DNA of 64,000 bases from Ahrensia sp. (GTDB taxonomy: Bacteria; Pseudomonadota; Alphaproteobacteria; Rhizobiales; Rhizobiaceae). This document shows positions 37,139 through 46,020 of this stretch, piece after piece. Each line of letters starts with the position of its first letter. The first letter of the stretch is position 1. Made by a program: the position numbers and the translations under genes. The notes beneath the pieces are model-generated. The model was not told the DNA's origin. It searched no databases and saw nothing but the letters and a program-made list of their open reading frames with translations. The stretch lies in NCBI GenBank assembly GCA_002698425.1, contig NZXU01000110.1:1-64000 (forward strand). The letters run 5' to 3'.

Positions 37139-37968
37139 GCCGAACGATCCGCCGACCGGCTTCCAAGCGGATCGGTCACGAGTTTCCGTCCCTCGGTCGC
37201 AGCGCCCAGCCAATCGAGCGCCGCGCGCATGCGCACAACCTCGCCGATAACGACGATGGCCGGCGGCGACAGACCGGCGCCTGCAATATCCGCCTCGGCC
37301 CGCGCGAGTGTCGTTTCCAGAACCTGCTGCTGCGCGGTCGTCGCGTTGCAGACGAACGCCACCGGCTCGTCTGGAGAACGCCCCTCGGCGATCAGCCGCG
37401 TCGATATGGTGCCGATATGCTTCATCGCCATATACATGACGATCACCGGCGAGGAGCGCGCCACGCCGGCCCAGTCGATCGCGTCCGGCATCACCCCGGT
37501 GGCGTCATGCCCGGTCAGGAATGTGACATTGTGATTGGTGTCGCGATGCGTCACCGGGATGCCGGCATAGGCGAGCCCGCCGATCCCCGCTGTCACGCCC
37601 GGCACGATGCGGAACGGTACGCCGTGCTCGACCAAAGTCAGCGCTTCTTCCCCGCCGCGTCCGAAGACGAACGGGTCGCCGCCCTTCAGCCGCAAAACCC
37701 GCTTGCCCGACTGCGCCAGTTCGACGAGGCGCAGCGAGATATCGCGCTGTTTCGGCGACGGCTTGCCGCCGCGCTTTCCGGCATATTCGAGCACCGCGCC
37801 GTCGCGCGCCAGCGCGAGGCATTCGGCGTTGACCAGAGCGTCATGCACCACGATGTCGGCCTGCTTCAGCGCATTGACCGCGTGCAGCGTCAACAGGCCG
37901 GGATCACCCGGCCCGGCGCCGACCAGCCAGACATGGCCCGGTTCGAAACGGGGCAATCCGTCGATCAT
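37135..37968 (-). CDS. cobA: Uroporphyrinogen-III C-methyltransferase
   Basis: A 277-residue SAM-dependent enzyme that methylates C2 and C7 of uroporphyrinogen III to give precorrin-2, the entry into corrin (and siroheme) synthesis. The SUMT motifs are VWLVGAGPGDPGLLTLHAV, YAGKRGG, RLKGGDPFVFGRGGEE and the VPGVTAGIGGLAYAGIPVTH block. There is no fused CysG-type dehydrogenase, so it is a CobA/SUMT dedicated form. It is divergent from cbiD across a 62-bp gap that should hold both promoters. Confidence 0.96.
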   Translation of the reverse strand: MIDGLPRFEPGHVWLVGAGPGDPGLLTLHAVNALKQADIVVHDALVNAECLALARDGAVLEYAGKRGGKPSPKQRDISLRLVELAQSGKRVLRLKGGDPFVFGRGGEEALTLVEHGVPFRIVPGVTAGIGGLAYAGIPVTHRDTNHNVTFLTGHDATGVMPDAIDWAGVARSSPVIVMYMAMKHIGTISTRLIAEGRSPDEPVAFVCNATTAQQQVLETTLARAEADIAGAGLSPPAIVVIGEVVRMRAALDWLGAATEGRKLVTDPLGSRSADRSA

Positions 37969-38030
37969 GCCGCTCTCCGGCGTCGCGTTTGGCGCTTTGT
38001 CGTCTTCATGCTGTCACCTATAAGGCGGTC

Positions 38031-39152
38031 ATGGTCACGGAAAAAGCCGAAATCGCCGACCCCGGGCGCAAGCCATCCGGCCCGCTCAGGCGCGGCTGGA
38101 CCACGGGTGCCTGCGCCACCGCCGCGACCAGGGCGGCTCTGACGGCCCTGCTGACCGGCAAATTCCCCGACCCCGTCACGATCACCCTGCCGAAGGGCGA
38201 AACACCCGCTTTCGCCCTCGCGCGCGAAATCCTCGGCGACGACTTCGCCGAGGCCGGCATCGTCAAGGATGCGGGAGATGATCCGGATGTGACCCATGGC
38301 GCGACCATAGTCGCCCGCGTCGCCCGCGCGTCGCCTGGAACCGGCATCGCCTTTCGCGCCGGCGACGGTGTCGGAACGGTCACCAAAGCCGGCCTGCCGA
38401 TCCCGCCGGGCGAGCCCGCGATCAATCCCGTGCCGCGAGCCATGATGACGAAGGAAATCGTGGCGCTCTGTGCCGAACACGGCGTCGCGGCGGATGTCGA
38501 GGTGTCCGTTTCCGTGCCCGGCGGCCAGGCTCTCGCGGAAAAGACCTGGAACCCGCGTCTCGGCATCGTCGGCGGTATTTCCATCCTCGGCACGACGGGG
38601 ATCGTGCATCCCTTCTCCTGCTCCGCCTGGATCCATTCCATCCATCGCGGCATCGACGTCGCCCGTGCCGCCGGCCAAGATCACGTCCTCGGCGCGACCG
38701 GCTCGACCTCCGAGGCGGCGGCGCAGGCGCTTTATCACCTGCCGGATTTCGCACTTCTCGACATGGGCGATTTCGCCGGCGGTCTGCTGAAATATCTGCG
38801 CGCCCACCCGATCCCAAAGCTGACGATAGCCGGCGGCTTCGCCAAGATGACGAAGCTCGCCCAGGGCGCGCTCGACCTGCATTCCGGCCGCAGCCAGGTG
38901 GACATGGATTTCCTGCTGAAGAAGGCGTTGGACGCCGGCCTGGAGCGATCGCTTGGCCAGCGGATTCTTGAAGCCAACACCGCACAGGAAGTGCTTGAGC
39001 TGACTCGTGAAAACGCCATCGACCTCGCCACCCCGATCGCCGATCTGGCGCGCCTGACAGCGAAGCGGACCCTCCAGGATGCGCCCGTGGCGGTCGAGGT
39101 GATCGTCACCGACCGCAAGGGCGCAATTCTCGCCCGCACGGACCTCGCATGA
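38031..39152 (+). CDS. cbiD: Cobalt-precorrin-5B C1-methyltransferase CbiD
   Basis: A 373-residue enzyme that methylates C1 of the contracted ring. The signature RRGWTTGACATAATRAALTA is near residue 20, with the later blocks GGISILGTTGIVHPFSCSAW and GGFAKMTKLAQGALDLHS. CbiD belongs to the oxygen-independent route, whereas the oxygen-dependent route uses the unrelated CobF, which is not seen here. AAGGCGG precedes the ATG at 38031. It overlaps cobK by 4 bases. Confidence 0.95.
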   Translation: MVTEKAEIADPGRKPSGPLRRGWTTGACATAATRAALTALLTGKFPDPVTITLPKGETPAFALAREILGDDFAEAGIVKDAGDDPDVTHGATIVARVARASPGTGIAFRAGDGVGTVTKAGLPIPPGEPAINPVPRAMMTKEIVALCAEHGVAADVEVSVSVPGGQALAEKTWNPRLGIVGGISILGTTGIVHPFSCSAWIHSIHRGIDVARAAGQDHVLGATGSTSEAAAQALYHLPDFALLDMGDFAGGLLKYLRAHPIPKLTIAGGFAKMTKLAQGALDLHSGRSQVDMDFLLKKALDAGLERSLGQRILEANTAQEVLELTRENAIDLATPIADLARLTAKRTLQDAPVAVEVIVTDRKGAILARTDLA

Positions 39153-39844
39153 CCGAAACCGTGCTCATTCTCGGCGGCACGCGCGAGGCCGCGCAGATCG
39201 CGGCGGACTTCGTCCGCGACCATCCGGACTGGCGTGTCATCACCTCCCTTGCCGGACGGACGAAGGAGCCGAGGCCGATCGTTGGCGAAGTACGGATCGG
39301 CGGCTTCGGCGGCGCCGAAGGCCTGGCCGATTATCTGCGTGCGGAGAATGTCACCCGGCTGATCGATGCGACCCATCCTTTCGCACCGCGCATCTCCCGA
39401 AACGCCAGGCAGGCGGCACGGGCGGCAGGGGTGCGCCTTGAAATCCGGATGCGCCCGCCCTGGAAAAAGCAGGACGGCGACCATTGGATCGAGGTTGCCT
39501 CGCTCGAGGAGGCCTGCGATGCGATCCCGCCCGATGCCCGCGTTTTTCTGGCGCTCGGAAGCCAGCACATCGCGCTCTTCGCGGCGCGCGCCGACGTGCA
39601 TTTCGTCATCCGCATGGTCGACCCGCCGGAAACCCCGCTTCCCCTGCCCGATCACGATCTGGTCATCGGCCTGCCGGGCCGCACGGCCGATGAAGAAGCC
39701 GCGCTGCTAAGAGACCATAAGATCACCCACATCGTCTGCCGGAATTCCGGCGGCGACGGCGCCTATGCGAAGATCGAGGCCGCCCGGCGATTGGCCGTGC
39801 CGGTGATCATGCTCACCCGGAACGCGCCCACCGATACGGGTTGA
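39149..39844 (+). CDS. cobK: Precorrin-6A reductase
   Basis: A 231-residue NADPH-dependent reductase of the macrocycle (CobK, called CbiJ in the other pathway). The Rossmann-like start MTETVLILGGTREAAQIAA, the segment RLIDATHPFAPRISRNARQA, and VCRNSGGDGAYAKIEAARRL near the end are conserved family motifs. It is the last gene of the plus-strand cbiD-cobK pair. Confidence 0.94.
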   Translation: MTETVLILGGTREAAQIAADFVRDHPDWRVITSLAGRTKEPRPIVGEVRIGGFGGAEGLADYLRAENVTRLIDATHPFAPRISRNARQAARAAGVRLEIRMRPPWKKQDGDHWIEVASLEEACDAIPPDARVFLALGSQHIALFAARADVHFVIRMVDPPETPLPLPDHDLVIGLPGRTADEEAALLRDHKITHIVCRNSGGDGAYAKIEAARRLAVPVIMLTRNAPTDTG

Positions 39845-39914
39845 TCGGAGCGCTGTTTCGGGCTTCTCTCCGCCCAGCCACGCAACACAGTCGAATGAGA
39901 CGAGACCGCAACGA

Positions 39915-41024
39915 ATGATGCGCATTGGTCTGGCCCTGATCCTCACCGTTTTCCTGACGGGATGCGTGTCTCCGCCGCAAATCCTGCCTCTGACCGCCGA
40001 ACTCGCGCCCGGCGCGGAACTGACGGAAATACTCGTGGCGACCTCGCGCAAACCGAGCGCCGATCCCTTGGTGATGTTCGACAGCGAACGCTCCGCGGCG
40101 CTGAATTTCGCCGACATCGCGGTATCCGTTCCGCCGCAGCGACCGCTCGGAAAGGTCGTCTATCCCAAGAACGCGCCCAACCCCGCGAAACAATTCGTTC
40201 CCGTAAGGGCAACGACCGGCATGGCGCGGGATCAATTCCTGTCCCGGCTGAACGCCCGCCTGGAGACGCTTCCGAGGGAGGAGCGCATCGTCTTCATCTT
40301 CGTGCACGGCTACAACACCGATTTCGCCGAGGGCCTCTATCGCCAGGTGCAGATCATGCACGATTTCGAGGTTCCAGGCGTCGCCGTGAACTTTTCCTGG
40401 CCCTCTGCCGGCAAGCCGGCGCTGTATCTCTACGATCGCGACAGTGTCGAGTTCGCCCGTGACGGTCTCGTGGAAACGCTCCGTCTTGCGGCAGACAGCA
40501 AAGCCGAATCGATCCAACTGGTCGGCCACTCGATGGGGGCGCTGCTGACCATGAAGGCATTGCGCTCCCTGTCCGAAAAACGGGAAACGGCGGTCCTCAA
40601 TCGGATCAGGATGCTGGTCCTCGCCGCACCCGATATCGATGTGGATGTGTTCGGCCTGCTGCTGCGGGACATCGATCCGCTGCCCGCGAACACGGCGATC
40701 TTCGTGTCCCGCAAGGATCGCGCGCTGCAGGCTTCGGGGCGTTTGCGCGGCGGATATCCGCGCGTCGGACAGGGCGGCGACATCGAGGACCTGCGCCGTG
40801 CGGGCATCACCGTACTCGATCTTTCGGGCGAAGACTCGCCCAGCGACCGGCTCAATCACAACACCTTCGCCACCTCGCCGACGCTCATAGCGCTGGCCCG
40901 CAGCGGATTCCTCGCACGCGAAAGCCTGAAAGACGACAATGCCGCGGAGGCGACGTTGACCGCGGTGAGCGACCTTCTTGCCGGCATCATCTATCTTCCC
41001 GCGAACGCTGCCGGGGTCCGCTGA
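39915..41024 (+). CDS. Alpha/beta-hydrolase lipoprotein (DUF900 type)
   Basis: A 369-residue predicted lipoprotein: N-terminal LALILTVFLTGC is a lipobox with the acylated cysteine at residue 17. An esterase-like alpha/beta-hydrolase domain follows: oxyanion strand FIFVHGYNTDFAEG, nucleophile LVGHSMGALLTMKAL, and late histidine RLNHNTFATSP. The substrate is unknown. The 3' end overlaps the converging LysR gene by 38 bp, an unusually large tail overlap. Confidence 0.85.
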   Translation: MMRIGLALILTVFLTGCVSPPQILPLTAELAPGAELTEILVATSRKPSADPLVMFDSERSAALNFADIAVSVPPQRPLGKVVYPKNAPNPAKQFVPVRATTGMARDQFLSRLNARLETLPREERIVFIFVHGYNTDFAEGLYRQVQIMHDFEVPGVAVNFSWPSAGKPALYLYDRDSVEFARDGLVETLRLAADSKAESIQLVGHSMGALLTMKALRSLSEKRETAVLNRIRMLVLAAPDIDVDVFGLLLRDIDPLPANTAIFVSRKDRALQASGRLRGGYPRVGQGGDIEDLRRAGITVLDLSGEDSPSDRLNHNTFATSPTLIALARSGFLARESLKDDNAAEATLTAVSDLLAGIIYLPANAAGVR

Positions 41025-41913
41025 CGTCGCCGACGGAACCGGTCAGCTCCGCCTTCAGCCAGTCGCGAAACCGCGCCACATGCGGATTGCCACGCGCCGT
41101 CTCGCCGGTGACGAACCAGTAGGCGTAGCCCGTCGGATAGCGGTCCGGAAACGGCGCGACCGCCTGCCCGGAAGCAAGCGCATGGCTCGCCAGCGGCTCC
41201 CAGGCGAGAAACACGCCCTGCCCGGCGATGGCCGCATCGAGGCCGAGCGCGCCGTCGGAATAGACCGGCCCGTCGCCGAGGATCGACACATCGAGCCCGT
41301 TCGGCTTCAGCCACACGTCCCAGGAAAACATTGCATACTGGTCCCGGATGATCGGAACCTTGGCGAGATCGGCCGGCGTCTTCAAGGTTTCCGCCAACCT
41401 TGGATGGCAGACCGGAAAGACCTCCTGATCCAGCATCCACTCCGCCTTGACGCCCGGATAGTTCCCCTTGCCGACGCGCACGCAGGCATCGACATCGGCC
41501 ATGTTCGGATTGACCAGCCCGACATCGGCGTCGATCCGCACCCGCACATCCGGGTCCGTGCGCCGAAAGCCGTCGAGCTTCCAGACGAGCCATTTCGAGG
41601 CGAAGATCGGCGCGACCGATACGGTCAGCCCGCCCTGCGTCCGCTCCTCGGCGAGCGCCACGGCGCGCGACAGTTCCGTCATGCCCGCCGTCAGGCGCGC
41701 GCAGATTTCCGCCCCGAGCGGCGTCAGCCGCAATCGCTTGCCCTCGCGCGAGAACAGGGCCCTTCCCAGCGCCTCCTCGGTGCGTTGCACCTGCTGGCTG
41801 ATGGCGCCCGGCGTAACACCCAGCTCGTCGGCGGCGCCCGCAAGAGCGCCGAGCCGTCCGACCGCCTCGACGGCCCTCAACCCTGAAAGATGGACGCGGT
41901 TCAGATTTCTCAT
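40987..41913 (-). CDS. LysR-family transcriptional regulator (GcvA-like)
   Basis: A 308-residue regulator. The N-terminal winged helix LSGLRAVEAVGRLGALAGAA with GVTPGAISQQVQRTEEALGR, and the effector domain opening TVSVAPIFASKWLVWKLDGF, are typical of the GcvA subgroup. It is divergent from the small gene at 41985, which may be its target. The ligand is unknown. Confidence 0.9.
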   Translation of the reverse strand: MRNLNRVHLSGLRAVEAVGRLGALAGAADELGVTPGAISQQVQRTEEALGRALFSREGKRLRLTPLGAEICARLTAGMTELSRAVALAEERTQGGLTVSVAPIFASKWLVWKLDGFRRTDPDVRVRIDADVGLVNPNMADVDACVRVGKGNYPGVKAEWMLDQEVFPVCHPRLAETLKTPADLAKVPIIRDQYAMFSWDVWLKPNGLDVSILGDGPVYSDGALGLDAAIAGQGVFLAWEPLASHALASGQAVAPFPDRYPTGYAYWFVTGETARGNPHVARFRDWLKAELTGSVGDVSGPRQRSREDR

Positions 41914-41984
41914 TTCAGATTTTCTAAATCATTCTTCATAAGAAGTCGATTTATATTTCCTGAATATAGGCGTTAAACGCCATC

Positions 41985-42155
41985 ATGATGATAAAGCTGA
42001 TCTACACGATTTTCAAATGGCTGAAGCCCTCCGCGTTCACATCCGACGCAGCCTGCGACAGCGATCCGCTGTCGCATCCCGCCATTCGGGCGATGGACGC
42101 GGACGAGTTGGCCGACCTGCCCTTTTCCTCGATGCATGAGCGCCGGCCCTGCTGA
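41985..42155 (+). CDS. Small protein, 56 residues, with its own terminator
   Basis: A small frame with two start codons (41985 and 41988), a basic/hydrophobic N-terminus MMIKLIYTIFKWLK and an acidic tail with SHPAIRAMDADELADLPF, a pattern I recall from small Rhizobiales proteins related to DUF1127 neighbours. No strong ribosome site is seen. Support comes from the intrinsic terminator 87 bp downstream, before the next gene, which implies a separate short transcript divergent from the LysR gene. Confidence 0.55.
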   Translation: MMIKLIYTIFKWLKPSAFTSDAACDSDPLSHPAIRAMDADELADLPFSSMHERRPC

Positions 42156-42241
42156 CGAAAAGGCAACACCGGCGCTGAAATGTCAGCATGCCACGCGACA
42201 GGTCTGGCCTCCGGATCGAGACAGGTATAGAGGATGATGAG

Positions 42242-42270
42242 CGGGCCGTTTCGGCCCGTTTTCGTTTATT
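42242..42270 (+). terminator. Intrinsic terminator before the Bcr/CflA gene
   Basis: Perfect 7-bp stem CGGGCCG/CGGCCCG with loop TTT and tail TTTTCGTTTATT. It can only serve a plus-strand transcript starting between 41914 and 42240, that is the small gene at 41985. Confidence 0.85.
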
Positions 42271-42301
42271 CCGTAACATCACCGGTCATACGGAGGCTCC
42301 C

Positions 42302-43501
42302 ATGCAGCCCGGATTCTTGCGTTCGGCGATCACGCTCGGCCTGCTCGCGCTGGTCGGCCCCTTCGCGATCGACATGTATCTGCCGGCGCTGCCGACCATC
42401 GCCGATGACCTGCAAACGACCATCGCGGCGACCCAGACGACGCTCACGGCCTATTTCATAGCCTTCGGCGTCGCCCAGCTCGTCTACGGCCCGCTGGCCG
42501 ACTGGATCGGCCGCAAGCAGCCGATCTATATCGGGCTCGCGATCTTCATCGCCGGTTCGCTCGCCTCCGCATGGGCGCCATCCATCGCCTGGCTGGCCGC
42601 GGGCCGTTTCGTCCAGGCGATGGGCGCGGCAACCGTCATGGTCGTGCCGCGCGCCATCGTGCGCGACCTTTACACGGGCGGCCAGGCGACGCGGATGATG
42701 GCGCTGATCATGCTCGTCATTTCCGTCTCGCCCATGCTGGCGCCGCTCGCCGGTTCCGGTCTGATCGCACTCGGAAGCTGGCGCCTGATCTTCGAGGTTC
42801 TGGCCGGCGCCGCCGTCCTCTCCGTCGTGCTCACCGCGACGCAGCTTCCCGAAACGCTGCCGGTCGAGAAACGCGTTCCCATCCGGCCACGCATGTTGCT
42901 GGCCGGCATACGCACCCTGATGACCGATGCGAAATTCATCGGCCTGACGCTGATTGGCGGCTTCGGCATGGCGAGCTTCTTCGTCTTCCTGTCGACGGCG
43001 TCCTTCGTTTACACCGGCCAGTACGGGCTGTCCCCGGTCGGGTTCAGCCTCGCCTTCGCGGTCAACGCCATCGGTTTCTTCGGCGCATCGCAGATCGCCC
43101 CAATGCTTGGCGAGCGCTATGGCATGGCCCGCATGGTGCTGATCGCCACCTTCGGCTTTTTCGTATCCATGATCGTCCTCCTCGGACTGACCCTTGCCGG
43201 CTTCAACACGCTGGGCGTCCTGATAACGCTGTTGTTCATCGGCTACGCCTTTTTCGGCCTCGTCATGGCGCCCGTCATGGTGATGGCGCTCGACGATCAT
43301 GGCGACAAGGCGGGCCTCGCCTCGTCGCTTGGCGGTACGCTGCAGATGGTGGCCGGCGGCGTGATGATCGTCATCACCGCTCCGTTCTTCGACGGGACGA
43401 CGCTGCCCATGGTGGCGTCCATTGCCTTTTGCGCGACGGTCGCTTTCGGCTTCGCCGTCATCACGCTGCGCGCCGCGCCGCAAGCCGGCGCCGCCGCCTG
43501 A
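42302..43501 (+). CDS. Bcr/CflA-family multidrug efflux MFS transporter
   Basis: A 399-residue proton-driven drug exporter with 12 predicted membrane helices. The family-specific opening GPFAIDMYLPALPTIADDL and the MFS motif GPLADWIGRKQPIYIGL (loop 2-3) are present, followed by RFVQAMGAATVMVVPRAIVR. The start at 42302 has GGAGG upstream; an earlier in-frame codon falls in the terminator. It is followed after 11 bp by an EamA transporter on the same strand. Confidence 0.92.
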   Translation: MQPGFLRSAITLGLLALVGPFAIDMYLPALPTIADDLQTTIAATQTTLTAYFIAFGVAQLVYGPLADWIGRKQPIYIGLAIFIAGSLASAWAPSIAWLAAGRFVQAMGAATVMVVPRAIVRDLYTGGQATRMMALIMLVISVSPMLAPLAGSGLIALGSWRLIFEVLAGAAVLSVVLTATQLPETLPVEKRVPIRPRMLLAGIRTLMTDAKFIGLTLIGGFGMASFFVFLSTASFVYTGQYGLSPVGFSLAFAVNAIGFFGASQIAPMLGERYGMARMVLIATFGFFVSMIVLLGLTLAGFNTLGVLITLLFIGYAFFGLVMAPVMVMALDDHGDKAGLASSLGGTLQMVAGGVMIVITAPFFDGTTLPMVASIAFCATVAFGFAVITLRAAPQAGAAA

Positions 43502-43512
43502 GTGGCTAAAGC

Positions 43513-44406
43513 ATGAGCGTCTTCGAACTTGCCGCCGTTGCCGCGGCGATGACCTGGGCCTTCTCGGCGGTTATCGCCGCCGGCCCCTCAGCCGAACTCG
43601 GCGCGATTGCCTTCAACCGGCTGCGCATGGGGATCGTCCTGGTCGTCCTCGCCGCCTTCGTCGCGATCACCGGCGGCTGGCGGACGATCGAGACCGCGCA
43701 TCTCCTGCCGCTGGTCCTGTCCGGCCTCATCGGCATCTTTCTCGGCGACACCTGCCTGTTCCTGACCATGAACAGGTTGGGACCGCGCCGCTCCAACATC
43801 CTGTTTTCCACCAACGCGCCGATCTCCGCCGTGCTCGGCTGGTTGTTTCTGGGCGAGACCATCGTCGGCCAGAAGATCCTCGGCATCGCCATCGTCTTTG
43901 CCGGCGTCGTCCTGGCGATCGTCTTCGGCAAGCGCCGCTCGCAATTGAGCACCTGGGAATCGGTGAAGGGGCCGATGTGGCTCGGCGTCGCTCTCGGCAT
44001 GGGAGCAGCGCTTTGCCAGTCCGTCGGCTCGCTGATCGCCAGGCCCGTCATGGAAACCGGAGTCGATCCGGCCTCCGCCTCGGCCTTGCGCGTCCTTGTC
44101 TCGGTCGTCTGCCTGTCAGCCCTGATGGCGACGGGCATGAAGGCGGTTCAACCCAGGGCGAAACTGACGCTGAAGACAACCGGGCTCGTCGCCCTCTCCG
44201 GCATATCCGCCATGGGCATCGGCATGACGCTGATCCTGTTTGCGCTGTCCGGCGGCAAGGTCGGCATCGTCGCGACGCTGTCGGCCGCGACGCCGGCTTG
44301 GATCCTGCCGCTCATCTGGATCAGGACAGGCGAACGCCCGGCCGCCTTCGCATGGCTGGGCGCGGGCCTCGTCATCCTCGGATCGAGCCTGATTTTCGCG
44401 GCATAA
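43513..44406 (+). CDS. EamA/DMT-family transporter
   Basis: A 297-residue membrane protein with ten predicted helices arranged as two EamA repeats, as in metabolite exporters of the drug/metabolite superfamily. Each repeat ends in the usual glycine-rich helix: NAPISAVLGWLFLGETIVGQ in the first and WLGAGLVILGSSLIFAA at the end. The substrate is unknown. A long hairpin separates it from the converging coiled-coil gene. Confidence 0.9.
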   Translation: MSVFELAAVAAAMTWAFSAVIAAGPSAELGAIAFNRLRMGIVLVVLAAFVAITGGWRTIETAHLLPLVLSGLIGIFLGDTCLFLTMNRLGPRRSNILFSTNAPISAVLGWLFLGETIVGQKILGIAIVFAGVVLAIVFGKRRSQLSTWESVKGPMWLGVALGMGAALCQSVGSLIARPVMETGVDPASASALRVLVSVVCLSALMATGMKAVQPRAKLTLKTTGLVALSGISAMGIGMTLILFALSGGKVGIVATLSAATPAWILPLIWIRTGERPAAFAWLGAGLVILGSSLIFAA

Positions 44407-44450
44407 GCGTTTGTCGGCGAAGCGGTAGCCGGTTCGCCGTCCACAAACGC
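44407..44450. terminator. Long hairpin between converging genes
   Basis: Nested inverted repeats GCGTTTGT/ACAAACGC (8 bp) and GGCGAA/TTCGCC (6 bp) directly after the EamA stop. No T tract on either side; probably a shared 3' end for converging transcripts. Confidence 0.5.
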
Positions 44451-44466
44451 GATACCGGAAATCCGT

Positions 44467-44760
44467 CTATTTCTGCTCGCGGAAATGAGTGTCGATATAG
44501 GAGACGGTATGATCGAAATCCTGGGCGAGCGCATCCATGTCCCGCTGGACCTCGTGCTTGACCGCATCCCAGACCGAATTCTCCTCTTCCGGCAGTTTCT
44601 CCTTCACCGCCTCGGCCTGCGCCTGCATGGCGTCGACCTTGGCGCGATGCTCGGCCGGCACCCGCTCGTCCTTGCTGAATTCCGACACCTTGTCGGCAAG
44701 GCGTTTCTGCAAATCCTCGATACGGCCGCGCAGTTCGGAAAGGCTTTCCATGATCGTCAT
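44467..44760 (-). CDS. Small coiled-coil protein
   Basis: A 97-residue, highly charged protein predicted to be a nearly continuous helix with heptads in SLSELRGRIEDLQKRLADKV and AKVDAMQAQAEAVKEKL. AAAGGAG lies 8 nt before the ATG at 44760. It lies 26 bp downstream of the SpoIIAA-like gene on the same strand, so both are likely co-expressed. No family name could be assigned. Confidence 0.75.
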   Translation of the reverse strand: MTIMESLSELRGRIEDLQKRLADKVSEFSKDERVPAEHRAKVDAMQAQAEAVKEKLPEEENSVWDAVKHEVQRDMDALAQDFDHTVSYIDTHFREQK

Positions 44761-44786
44761 TTTCTTTTCTCCTTTGTTTTCGGCCT

Positions 44787-45149
44787 TTAGCCGGCGACCC
44801 ACTCCCAGGCCTTTTCCAGCTGATCGCCCCGATAGGTCCGCACCTCGCCCTTGAACAGGAAGCGGAACGCCCTGATGCCCCGGTGGATCCATTCCGGGCC
44901 GCCGACAACGGCAAGCTTCTCGTATTCCGCCAGATGCTTCATGCCGAACGAGGCATCGTCCCACATCGCCGCCAACTCCATCCCGTCGAACGTGTCGTCG
45001 AGCAGAAAGAGGACGTCGAGCTTTCCATGCGCCTCGAACAATCGTTCCAAACGCGGAATGAGAACGTTCTTATAATCGGCGTCGGTCAGCTTGCCGCTCG
45101 CGCGGATGCCGACGAACTTGCCGGTGCTTTCATCCATGAACTCGATCAT
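44787..45149 (-). CDS. SpoIIAA-like (STAS) family protein
   Basis: A 120-residue single-domain protein of the SpoIIAA-like family (Pfam STAS relatives without the phosphorylated serine of anti-anti-sigma factors). The pattern FVGIRASGKLTDADYKNVL, then DVLFLLDDTFDGMELAAMWD and AVVGGPEWIHRGIRAFRFLF, is characteristic. In the family it is thought to bind lipids or partner proteins. The start at 45149 is the first ATG giving the conserved opening. It is upstream of the coiled-coil gene. Confidence 0.82.
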   Translation of the reverse strand: MIEFMDESTGKFVGIRASGKLTDADYKNVLIPRLERLFEAHGKLDVLFLLDDTFDGMELAAMWDDASFGMKHLAEYEKLAVVGGPEWIHRGIRAFRFLFKGEVRTYRGDQLEKAWEWVAG

Positions 45150-45228
45150 GCCGGTCCTCCTGAGTGCGGAGACATTCAGATAGGAAACAAAAATGTCGGC
45201 ATCCCGCCACAATCCGCCATGACGGATA

Positions 45229-46011
45229 TCAATCGGCGGCAGAGACCCTCTTCTTCCCGCGATTGCGCAGCACATGCGAGAAATCCGAATTGTAGAGATC
45301 GGAGTCCCGGAACTCCGCTTCGCCGAACACCTTGCCGACGAAGATCAGCGCCGTCCGTGTGATCTTGGCCTCGCGAACATGGTCTCGCATATCGGCCAGC
45401 GTCGTGCGGATATAGAGCTCGTCCGGCCAAGTCGCGCGATAGGCGATCACCACCGGGCAATCGGCGCCGTAATAGGGCTCGAGCGCCCGGCGGACATAAT
45501 CGAGATTGCGGATCGACAGATGGATCGCGAGCGTCGCGCCGGACTGGCCGAGCACTTCCAGTTGCTCGCCTTCCGGCATCGAGGAGGCCTTCATGCCGGT
45601 GCGGGTCACGATGATCGTCTGGGCGATCTCCGGCAGCGTCAGTTCCGTCTTCAGCTTCGCCGCTGCCCCGGCAAAAGCCGGCACACCCGGCACGACCTCG
45701 TAGTCGATCCCCATCGCATCGAGCCGCCGCATCTGCTCGGCCACCGCGCCATAGATCGACGGGTCGCCGGAATGCACGCGCGCAACGTCCTGCCCGGCTT
45801 CATGCGCCTTCGCCATCTCCTCGACAATCTGGTCGAGATGCATCGGCGCGGTGTCCATAACCAGCGCATCCGATGGCGCGGCCTGCACGATCTCCTCGGG
45901 CACCAGCGACCCGGCATAGAGGCAGACCGGGCAGCGCTCGATCAGGCGAAGCCCGCGCACGGTAATCAAATCCGGCGCACCCGGCCCGGCTCCGATGAAA
46001 TAGACTGTCAT
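45229..46011 (-). CDS. cobM: Precorrin-4 C11-methyltransferase
   Basis: A 260-residue SAM methyltransferase of corrin synthesis. The family start TVYFIGAGPGAPDLITVRGL, CLYAGSLVPEEI, RVHSGDPSIYGAVAEQM and VPGVPAFAGAAAKL are present, as expected for CobM/CbiF. The start at 46011 directly precedes the glycine motif. A palindromic repeat separates it from the cbiG-cobJ fusion upstream. It is the last gene of the minus-strand run from cbiX. Confidence 0.96.
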   Translation of the reverse strand: MTVYFIGAGPGAPDLITVRGLRLIERCPVCLYAGSLVPEEIVQAAPSDALVMDTAPMHLDQIVEEMAKAHEAGQDVARVHSGDPSIYGAVAEQMRRLDAMGIDYEVVPGVPAFAGAAAKLKTELTLPEIAQTIIVTRTGMKASSMPEGEQLEVLGQSGATLAIHLSIRNLDYVRRALEPYYGADCPVVIAYRATWPDELYIRTTLADMRDHVREAKITRTALIFVGKVFGEAEFRDSDLYNSDFSHVLRNRGKKRVSAAD

Positions 46012-46020
46012 CGAGTAAAT

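Noticed and set aside
35867..37534. Open frame of 555 codons on the plus strand
   Set aside because: Antisense shadow of cobB and cobA, whose motifs are certain on the minus strand.
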